From: Chloroflexi bacterium OHK40
Lineage (GTDB): Bacteria; Chloroflexota; Chloroflexia; Chloroflexales; Chloroflexaceae
Length of the DNA: 50,221 nt
Direction: 5' to 3'
Assembly (NCBI GenBank): GCA_004367505.1
Contig: SFCB01000267.1
Coordinates: forward strand, 1 to 50,221
Both the position numbers and the translations under genes were made by a program. Position 1 is the stretch's first letter, and every line of letters begins with the position of its first letter. A model generated the notes under the pieces. That model worked only from the letters and a program-made list of their open reading frames with translations. It did no database searches and was not told the DNA's origin. Of this stretch, positions 43,902 through 50,221 are shown piece by piece.

Positions 43902-45155
43902 TCATTTGGTGAGTGCTGGCGAGCCTGGGTCCTGGCGTGCCACCATCGCCATGGCGGCAAGCGCGGCGTCGAGCCGATCGCCTCGTGGCCCGCCGCCCTG
44001 TGCCAGGGTCGCGCTGCCGCCCCCGCGCCCCTCCAGCACCGTTAGTCCTGCCGCCACGATCGTTTGCGCCTCGCGGCCACTCTCAGGCGCGCAGGCGACC
44101 ACGATCTGGGCTCGTTCACCGCCCAGCCCAAGGATGGCCACGCCCCCCGGCTGCGCGGCGATGGCCTGGGCGAGGCGCCGGAGCCGCTCCAGGCCCACGC
44201 TATCGAGCCGCGCGCAGACGATCCGCGCCGCGCCGGCAGGCTCGCCGGCATCGTAGCACCGCTGCGCCTCACCCTGATCCATAGCCTCGGTCAGTTCGGC
44301 TAGCTCCTTCGCCAGGCTGCGCTGAGCTTCGAGCGCTCGCTCAACCGCGGTGGGGAGCTCATCAATCCCGACGCTCAACATCGCCGCCGCATTGCCTGCT
44401 GCCGCGCTGATACGCCGGAGCTCACGGAGCACCCGCCCGCCGCAGGCGAACTCCACCCGCGTGCCTCCCCGCTGCCTGGCGCTGCGCAGGACGGCGATCA
44501 GTCCGACACTGCCCGTACTGCGCGGGTGGGTGCCCCCACAGGCTGAGTGGTCGAACTCCGCGATGCTGACCACCCGCACCGGTCCGTCCACCGCTGGCGC
44601 TTTGCGCAGCGTGATCTGGCCAAGCTCCTCCGCGCTCACGAAGCGGGCGCTGATCGGGCGATCCTCCCAGATGACCTGGTTCGCCAGGGTCTCGGCGGCG
44701 TGGATCTGGGCGCTCGTCAGCGCTGCGCTGTCCAGGTCGATCGTTACGCTCGTGTCGCTCAGGTGAAATGAGCGGGTTGCCGGCCCGCCCGTGGCGATGA
44801 AGGCCGCCGTGAGCAGGTGCTGGCCACAGTGCTGCTGCATATGGTTCAGCCGGCGCGCCCAGTCGATCACGCCGTGGACAGCGGTGCCCGGCGCGAGCGC
44901 GGCCGCGTCGCCGTGGCGCTCCAGGATGTGCCACACGATCGGGCCCTGTGCCTGAACGTCGACCACCGGCAGCCCGTTGAGCGTGCCACGGTCGGCGGGC
45001 TGGCCGCCTCCCTCCGGGTAGAAGGCGCTGCGGTCCAGGGCGATCGCCGGTCTACCCCCGACCGTGCCGAGGCCCACCACCGTGGCCTCGAACGCGACGA
45101 GGTACGTATCGTCGTAGTAGAGCCGCCGGGTCGCGGCGAGGTGAGCGGTATCCAT
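43902..45155 (-). CDS. Alanyl-tRNA editing protein (AlaX-L type) with DHHA1 domain
   Basis: This 417-residue relative of alanyl-tRNA synthetase lacks the aminoacylation domain. It has the small beta domain (YPEGGGQPADRGTL), the editing site with zinc ligands in HMQQHCGQHLLTAAF and HSACGGTHPRSTGSVG, a coiled middle (around 265-300) and a C-terminal DHHA1 domain ending with LEGRGGGSATLAQGGGP. It hydrolyses Ser (or Gly) misattached to tRNA-Ala. The ATG at 45155 is preferred to 45161 because AGAGG then has normal spacing. It follows truB by 32 bases and probably ends the infB transcript. Confidence 0.9.
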   Translation of the reverse strand: MDTAHLAATRRLYYDDTYLVAFEATVVGLGTVGGRPAIALDRSAFYPEGGGQPADRGTLNGLPVVDVQAQGPIVWHILERHGDAAALAPGTAVHGVIDWARRLNHMQQHCGQHLLTAAFIATGGPATRSFHLSDTSVTIDLDSAALTSAQIHAAETLANQVIWEDRPISARFVSAEELGQITLRKAPAVDGPVRVVSIAEFDHSACGGTHPRSTGSVGLIAVLRSARQRGGTRVEFACGGRVLRELRRISAAAGNAAAMLSVGIDELPTAVERALEAQRSLAKELAELTEAMDQGEAQRCYDAGEPAGAARIVCARLDSVGLERLRRLAQAIAAQPGGVAILGLGGERAQIVVACAPESGREAQTIVAAGLTVLEGRGGGSATLAQGGGPRGDRLDAALAAMAMVARQDPGSPALTK

Positions 45156-45187
45156 GGGCATGCCTCTGCTAAACCCCCGGCATCGTG

Positions 45188-46057
45188 TCAGCTACCAAAG
45201 ACCTTTTCGGGATGCCAGGTGTCGCCCTCGCGGCGCAGCACGGCGAGCAGGTCGCCATCGGGGCCGTGGGCGCGGGCGCGCTCACCCGCCAGGTCGGGGA
45301 GCCGCAGGGCGAGCCCGTGGGCTACCCGCCCGGCTGCAGCGGCGTCGAGGCGCACGGCGGGCCAGCCGGCCAGGGCCAGTTCGGGGGGGGCCAGGTGCGT
45401 AGCGAGGGTGGCGGGGTCGGCGGGCAGATCTTCGAGCGCCAGCGCTTCGGCGAGACGGAATGGCCCCACGAAGGTGCGACGCAGCGAGGCCAGGTGGCCG
45501 CCACAGCCCAGGGCCGCGCCGATATCGCGGGCGAGGCTGCGGATGTAGGTGCCCTTGCCGCAGACAACTTCCAGTTGCAGGTGCTCAGGATCGGTCCGGG
45601 ACCACACCAGGTGTTCGATCATCACCGGGCGCGCCGGCAGCGTGGGGGCCTGGCCGGCGCGGGCCAGATCGTAGAGGCGGCGACCCGCGTGGTGCAGGGC
45701 CGAGTAGATCGGTGGCACCTGCAGGATGGCACCGCGCAGGGGTGCCACAGCCGCCTCGATCGTCGCGTCATCGAGGGATGGCACGGGCCTCGTTTCCAGC
45801 ACGTCGCCCTCGGCATCGTCGGTGGTGGTCGTTACGCCAAGGCGAACCGTGCCGATGTAGCCCTTGCGAGCGTCGGCCAGGTACTCAATCAGGCGGGTAG
45901 CGTAACCGAGGGCCACGGGCAGCACACCAGTAGCCGCCGGGTCGAGCGTCCCGGCGTGGCCGACTTTCACGCCGCGCCTGGCCACCCGTCGCACTCGTGC
46001 CACCACGTCGTGGGAGGTCGGGCCGGCGGGCTTATCGATCGTCAGGAAGCCGTGCAT
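45188..46057 (-). CDS. truB: tRNA pseudouridine(55) synthase
   Basis: TruB (289 residues) makes pseudouridine 55 in the T loop of tRNAs. It begins MHGFLTIDKPAGPTSHDVV and has catalytic Asp39 in KVGHAGTLDPAATGVL, then GYIGTVRLGVTTTTDDAEG, QVPPIYSALH and CGKGTYIRSLARDIG. The C-terminal part is a PUA-like extension. It starts six bases after nrnA in the infB operon, as in many bacteria. Confidence 0.97.
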   Translation of the reverse strand: MHGFLTIDKPAGPTSHDVVARVRRVARRGVKVGHAGTLDPAATGVLPVALGYATRLIEYLADARKGYIGTVRLGVTTTTDDAEGDVLETRPVPSLDDATIEAAVAPLRGAILQVPPIYSALHHAGRRLYDLARAGQAPTLPARPVMIEHLVWSRTDPEHLQLEVVCGKGTYIRSLARDIGAALGCGGHLASLRRTFVGPFRLAEALALEDLPADPATLATHLAPPELALAGWPAVRLDAAAAGRVAHGLALRLPDLAGERARAHGPDGDLLAVLRREGDTWHPEKVFGS

Positions 46058-46063
46058 ACCGGG

Positions 46064-47062
46064 TTACCCGTGTACGGCCAGGGCGGCTCGCAGCCGGGGT
46101 AGTACCTCGGCCTGGGCGGCGGCGAGCCCCATGGGCAGGGTCGCTCCGGCGGCCTGGGTATGGCCCCCACCGCCCCAGGTGCGAGCGATCGTCGCCACAT
46201 CGATCCCGGGCACCGAGCGCAGGCTGATCTTGACGGTGCCATCGGCACGCTCCTTGAAGAGCGCGCAGATCCGCATCCCTGCCACGCGCTGCATGCGCAT
46301 CACCAGATCGTCGCCGGCCTCATCGCCCGCGCCGGTAGCGGCCTGCTGCTCCAGGGTGATGCTGGTCCACAGGAGTCCGTCCTCACGCTGGAGCGCGCTG
46401 AGGGCCAGTGAGGTGAGGCGCAGCGTGCTCTCGGGAAGGCTGAAGTAAACTGCGTTCACCACCGCGCGCAGGTTGGCGCCGGCCTCCAGCAGGGCGGCCG
46501 CCGTGCGTAATGTTGTGGGCGTGGTGCTACTAAGCTGGAAGCTCTGGGTGTCGGTGAGCACGCCCAGATAGAGGCAGGTGGCGGCATCGGCGCTCACCGG
46601 CAGCGCCATCGCGTCCAGCAGGCGATAGAGCAGGTCGGCGGTGGAGGCCGAGCCGGGGTCGATCAGGTTGACCAGCCCTCCGCCCTCGTTGGTCACGTGA
46701 TGGTCGGTGACCATCAGCGGGCGGGACTGGAGCGTCGCGCCGTGTTCATCGGCGATCGCGCCCACACGGCTCGGGGCAGCCGTATCGAGCATCCAGGTCA
46801 GGTCGGCCTCGGGCAGGGCATCGCCGCGCCGATAGACGTCGAGCCAGGCGGCGCCGGGGAGGCCGAGGGTGTAGCTGGGGGCGGGCGAGGCCAGGAGGCA
46901 GATCGGCTCTTTGCCGCTATCGCGGAGGGCATGGGCTGCCCCGAGCAGCGAGCCGATCGCATCGCCATCGGGGTTCACGTGAGTGAGCAGCAGGATGCGC
47001 TGCGCTCGTTCGATCTGGGCGCGGAAAGGGCCCGCAGCGGCCGCCGGGTCGGTGACGATCAT
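46064..47062 (-). CDS. nrnA: DHH-DHHA1 phosphoesterase (NrnA-like nanoRNase/pAp phosphatase)
   Basis: This 332-residue enzyme degrades oligoribonucleotides of 2-5 residues and dephosphorylates 3'-phosphoadenosine 5'-phosphate. The metal-binding motifs are LLLTHVNPDGDAIGS (His28, Asp32, Asp34), Asp93 in WMLDTA and the DHH triad at 120-122 in VTDHH. The DHHA1 domain ends with WGGGGHTQAAGA. The gene overlaps the methyltransferase stop by ATGA and precedes truB, matching the rbfA-nrnA-truB order found in many Gram-positive-like genomes. pAp hydrolysis links it to sulfate assimilation. Confidence 0.93.
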   Translation of the reverse strand: MIVTDPAAAAGPFRAQIERAQRILLLTHVNPDGDAIGSLLGAAHALRDSGKEPICLLASPAPSYTLGLPGAAWLDVYRRGDALPEADLTWMLDTAAPSRVGAIADEHGATLQSRPLMVTDHHVTNEGGGLVNLIDPGSASTADLLYRLLDAMALPVSADAATCLYLGVLTDTQSFQLSSTTPTTLRTAAALLEAGANLRAVVNAVYFSLPESTLRLTSLALSALQREDGLLWTSITLEQQAATGAGDEAGDDLVMRMQRVAGMRICALFKERADGTVKISLRSVPGIDVATIARTWGGGGHTQAAGATLPMGLAAAQAEVLPRLRAALAVHG

Positions 47063-47679
47063 GGTTTGCTGATCCGGTACACAGTGTGGCCCGAGCGTTT
47101 CTTGATCGCGGTGAGCCGGAGGTTGTGGCGCGGGCCGAGGCGGGGGATAAGGTGGTTGAGGCCAGAGACGACGACGAACCAGTATTCGCCACCGGGGCGC
47201 AGGCGCTCCAGCGGGCCGAGCACAAACTCCTGCTCGATCGCCAGGTCGCCGATTTTGGCCGGGATATTGGAGAGGATCAGATCGTAGGGCCCTGGAGGCA
47301 CCAGCTCAAGGCCGACGCTCCCCAGCACCGTGATGTTGTCGGCGCCGTTCAGCGCAGCGTTATGGCGGGCGTAGCGCACCGCGAGCAGATTCACGTCGGC
47401 GAGCACCACCTCGGCCTCCGGGTACTGGCGGGCTAGCGCAATGCCGATCACCCCGCAGCCGCACCCCAGGTCGAGCACGCGCTCCGGTGGTCTGGCGGGC
47501 GCCACACTGCGCAGCAGCAGGTCGGTCCCATCGTCGACCTCGAACGACGAGAAGATCGTGTGGCCGATATCGAACTGGAACTGCTGGCCGCGCAGGGTAT
47601 AGGAGATGCGCTTCTTGTAGTAGGGGTCGAGTGCGTCCATCGGTTCGAGGGCCGCATACCAGTGGAGAGGGGGTGCCAT
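47059..47679 (-). CDS. Class I SAM-dependent methyltransferase (RsmC/RlmG-like)
   Basis: This 206-residue methyltransferase has motif I VLDLGCGCGVIGIALA, motif II VVLADVN and motif IV YDLILSNIPAKIG, an NPP-like variant. The C-terminal LKRSGHTVYRI-type ending (AIKKRSGHTVYRISKP) is typical of RsmC-like small proteins. These methylate guanine N2 of rRNA, so the target may be rRNA or a ribosome-related substrate, but this is unproven. It is inserted between rbfA and nrnA and overlaps the latter. ATG 47679 is used; ATG 47640 (MDALDPYYKKR) is an alternative. Confidence 0.85.
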   Translation of the reverse strand: MAPPLHWYAALEPMDALDPYYKKRISYTLRGQQFQFDIGHTIFSSFEVDDGTDLLLRSVAPARPPERVLDLGCGCGVIGIALARQYPEAEVVLADVNLLAVRYARHNAALNGADNITVLGSVGLELVPPGPYDLILSNIPAKIGDLAIEQEFVLGPLERLRPGGEYWFVVVSGLNHLIPRLGPRHNLRLTAIKKRSGHTVYRISKP

Positions 47680-47734
47680 CCGGCGGCGCCCCCAGGGTCA
47701 CTCCGGCTCCCCGGCGCTCCGCAGAGCGGGTTGC

Positions 47735-48118
47735 TCAGGATTCGTCATCGAGCTTCGGCGGATTGGCGCGGCGCTGCTCCTCCACCTCCCGCAGCACCTC
47801 GGCGATACGGAGACTGTAGTCGAGGGAGGTGTCGTGTACGAGGCGCAGTTCGGGGATGAAGCGCATATGGCGCATCTCCTCGGCCAGCCGCTTACGGATG
47901 AAGCCACGGGCGCGCTGCAGGCCCTCCAGGGTAGCGGCCTGCTCTTCCGGCGTCCCCATGATCGACACCCGCACAGTGGCGTGTTGCAGATCGGCGCTTA
48001 CCTCGGCGCCTGTCACGGTGGCGAAGCCCACCCGCGGGTCCTTCAGTTCGTACTGGATCACCTCGCCAACGATCCGCTGGATCTCATCGGCGACTTGCTG
48101 GAGGCGTTGTTTTGCCAT
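47735..48118 (-). CDS. rbfA: Ribosome-binding factor A
   Basis: RbfA (127 residues) is a KH-fold factor that binds immature 30S subunits and helps 16S rRNA 5'-end processing and cold adaptation. It begins [20 protein letters not shown] and has [30 protein letters not shown] and a C-terminal [19 protein letters not shown]. The ATG at 48118 is chosen because homology starts there. It follows infB after 89 bases, the usual nusA-infB-rbfA order. Confidence 0.95.
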   Translation of the reverse strand: MAKQRLQQVADEIQRIVGEVIQYELKDPRVGFATVTGAEVSADLQHATVRVSIMGTPEEQAATLEGLQRARGFIRKRLAEEMRHMRFIPELRLVHDTSLDYSLRIAEVLREVEEQRRANPPKLDDES

Positions 48119-48207
48119 GGCGAGTGTACAGGGTACCATGCCACAGGCGTTGGTCGCACGGAAGCTCAGGTGCGAGCCTGGCGATCGCCTGTGGCATGGC
48201 GCGCTGG

Positions 48208-50221
48208 TTAAAAGGTGCCTTCCACCCGCTCCTGCCGGTAGAACTCCATATTGTCGCCCACCTGAATGTCGGCGAAGCCCTCCACGACCAGACCACACTC
48301 ATAACCGGCGGTCACCTCGCGCACATCGTCCTTGAAACGCTTGAGGCTGCTAATCTTCCCATCGTGGAGCACGGCGCCATTGCGCAGCACGCGCACGCTC
48401 TGGCCGGTGCGGGTAATCTTCCCGTCGGTCACATAGAGGCCGGCCACAACCTCGCGGCTAGGCAGGCGGAAGACGTTGCGCACCTCGGCGAAGCCCTCGA
48501 CCACTTCCTTAAAGGTGGGCGCGAGCATGCCGACCATCGCCTTCTTGATGTCGTCGGTGAGCTGGTAGATGATGTTATAGAAGCGGATATCGACCCCTTG
48601 CTGCTCGGCCGCGCGGCGGGCAGCCGGGTCGGGCCGGGCGTTGAAGCCGATGATAATCGCCTGCGAGGCCACGGCCAGGTTCACGTCGCCCTCAGTGATC
48701 GCGCCGGTGCCCTTGTGGATCACGCGGATCTGCACCTCGTTCTGCGAGGAACTGAGCTGCCCGAACTGGTGCTCGATCGCACCGAGTGAACCCTGCACAT
48801 CGGCCTTGAGGATGACGTTCAGCTCCTTCACCTTGCCCTGCTGCACCTGGCTGAAGAGATCCTCCAGGCTGGTGCCGCGCACGGTGCTGATCGCCTCCAT
48901 ACGCGTCTGGCGGGTGCGCTGCAGGGCCACCTCGCGGGCCACCGCCAGATCGTCCATCACCTGGAGGATGTCGCCGGCCTGAGGGACACCCTCAAGGCCA
49001 AGGATCTCCACAGGGGTCGAGGGCTCAGCGAAACGCAGGCGCTTGCCGCTATCGCTGAACATGGACTTGATCTTCCCCGCCACACCGCCTACGAGCACGT
49101 TGTCCTCGGGGCGCAGGGTACCATTCTGAATGAGCACAGTGGCGACCGGTCCCCGGTTTTTATCGAGCTCAGCCTCGATAATCGTGCCCACTGCCGGCGC
49201 ATTCGGGTTGGCCTTGAGGTCCTGCAGATCGGCCACGAGCAGGATCATCTCTAGCAGGCCATCGATATTGATCTTCGATCGTGCCGAGACCTCCACCGAG
49301 GGCACATCGCCACCGAAATCCTCGACGATCACGTCCTCAGCGGCCAGCTGTTCCTTGATCCGGCCCGGGTTGGCAGTGGGCAGGTCGATCTTGTTGATCG
49401 CGACGATCATCGGAACGCCGGCTGCCTTGACGTGGGCGATCGCCTCTTTCGTCTGGGGCATCACACCATCGTCGGCAGCCACCACCAGCACCACGATATC
49501 GGTCGCCTGAGCGCCTCGGGCGCGCATAGCCGTAAAGGCCTCATGGCCAGGCGTGTCGAGAAAGGTGATCTTGCGATGGTTGATCTCGATCTGGTAGGCG
49601 CCGATGTGCTGGGTGATCCCACCGGCCTCGCCCTCAGCCACGCGAGACGAGCGGATGGCGTCGAGCAGCTTGGTTTTGCCATGGTCCACGTGGCCCATAA
49701 TCGTCACCACGGGCGGGCGTGGGCGTAGCTCCTCCGGGGCCTGGGCAACCAGGACATCCCGGACATTCTCGACAATTCCGGCAAGCTGCTCTGGCACCTT
49801 TTCAACCGTCTCGATCGAGAAGTCAGCGGCGATCAGCGCGGCTGTCTCGTAGTCGATCTGCTGGTTAATGTTGGCGAGCACACCGCCCTTCAGTAGCGCC
49901 TTGAGGATCTCAGACGCGCCAATCCCCGTGGCCTCGGAGAACTCACGCACCGTCATGATGCTGGGCAACTCCACCGGGCCTCTGGGCCGCACGGGCCCCG
50001 GGGCGGGCCTACCGCCCGGCCGGGCCCCGGTCGTTGGCCTCCCGCTGCGCCCGCGCCCGTTGAGAATACCCTCACGCTCTTCCGGGCCACCAGGGCCGCG
50101 CCGGCCGCTGCCGCCACCACGGCTGCTGCCGCCACGGCTACCGCCGGTCCGACTGCCACCACCGCCGCCACCACCGGTCCGGCCGCCGCCGCCCCCGCCG
50201 CCGGGCCGGCCGCCGCCGCCC
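48208..50221 (-). CDS. infB: Translation initiation factor IF-2, 5'-partial
   Basis: IF-2 delivers initiator tRNA to the 30S subunit and drives subunit joining with GTP. The start is outside the window. The visible part has an IF2N-like domain ([20 protein letters not shown]), then the GTPase with [33 protein letters not shown] and NKIDLP, then domains II-IV ending [16 protein letters not shown]. The frame stays open to the window edge through a glycine/arginine/serine-rich stretch (50221 to about 49965) with repeats like [15 protein letters not shown] and GRPTTG, without a stop. That low-complexity N-terminal region is unlike the usual Lys/Glu/Ala-rich one. Confidence 0.96.
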   Translation of the reverse strand, partial: GGGGRPGGGGGGGRTGGGGGGGSRTGGSRGGSSRGGGSGRRGPGGPEEREGILNGRGRSGRPTTGARPGGRPAPGPVRPRGPVELPSIMTVREFSEATGIGASEILKALLKGGVLANINQQIDYETAALIAADFSIETVEKVPEQLAGIVENVRDVLVAQAPEELRPRPPVVTIMGHVDHGKTKLLDAIRSSRVAEGEAGGITQHIGAYQIEINHRKITFLDTPGHEAFTAMRARGAQATDIVVLVVAADDGVMPQTKEAIAHVKAAGVPMIVAINKIDLPTANPGRIKEQLAAEDVIVEDFGGDVPSVEVSARSKINIDGLLEMILLVADLQDLKANPNAPAVGTIIEAELDKNRGPVATVLIQNGTLRPEDNVLVGGVAGKIKSMFSDSGKRLRFAEPSTPVEILGLEGVPQAGDILQVMDDLAVAREVALQRTRQTRMEAISTVRGTSLEDLFSQVQQGKVKELNVILKADVQGSLGAIEHQFGQLSSSQNEVQIRVIHKGTGAITEGDVNLAVASQAIIIGFNARPDPAARRAAEQQGVDIRFYNIIYQLTDDIKKAMVGMLAPTFKEVVEGFAEVRNVFRLPSREVVAGLYVTDGKITRTGQSVRVLRNGAVLHDGKISSLKRFKDDVREVTAGYECGLVVEGFADIQVGDNMEFYRQERVEGTF

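Overview
The window is a dense, GC-rich bacterial chromosome segment with about 44 protein genes and no rRNA, tRNA, insertion sequence or CRISPR array that I can see. Gene content (bacterial deoxyhypusine synthase-like protein, class II phosphoribulokinase-like protein, long PurL without a glutaminase, an orphan MetE-like protein, a SAM-I riboswitch, ParB-like and STAND/TPR proteins) and base composition suggest a member of the Chloroflexota, possibly Chloroflexia. This is inference from gene families, not from a marker gene.

Layout. 1-3 kb: a DMT transporter broken by a single-base frameshift, a remnant of a [2Fe-2S] protein, and a secreted sugar dehydrogenase with a PKD domain. 3.2-6.8 kb (minus): etfA, etfB and an acyl-CoA dehydrogenase, which pass electrons from fatty acyl-CoA to the respiratory chain. 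7-8.6 kb (plus): an overlapping operon of a soluble histidine kinase, a LuxR-type regulator and a small membrane protein. 8.7-11.5 kb: an XRE-STAND-TPR regulator that is probably leaderless. 11.5-17.4 kb (minus): an M16C metalloprotease, a degenerate CPBP protein, a UMF1-type MFS permease and a ParB-like protein. 17.4-25.4 kb (plus): an ABC-F ATPase behind a structured leader, a class III aminotransferase, a GNAT enzyme, a CorA-like metal transporter behind a densely folded leader, a deoxyhypusine synthase-like enzyme and a McrC/DUF2357-like nuclease. 25.5-27.3 kb (minus): lipB and lipA. 27.8-34 kb: an HD protein, then aat, a membrane protein, a YtpQ-like protein and purL, the last four in one minus-strand run. 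34-35.7 kb (plus): a transaldolase-like aldolase and a phosphoribulokinase-like protein. 35.7-43.8 kb (minus): a methionine/SAM recycling block, mtnA, MetE-like, PfkB (probably adenosine) kinase, Gfo/Idh oxidoreductase, ahcY, metK. 43.9-50.2 kb (minus): the translation cluster infB-rbfA-methyltransferase-nrnA-truB-alaX.

The clearest regulatory element is a SAM-I riboswitch (43605-43788, minus) in front of mtnA, with a good promoter upstream, an intrinsic terminator downstream and an exact antiterminator pairing. Its P3 arm is much longer than usual. It implies that MTA salvage and the two following genes respond to SAM. Other points worth attention are the ABC-F leader (leader peptide, two hairpins with a T-run, structured start site), the multi-hairpin leader of the CorA-like gene, two probably leaderless genes (the STAND regulator and lipB), palindromes placed on or next to several -10 elements, and several enzymes that have lost expected active-site residues (CPBP, PRK-like, MetE-like).
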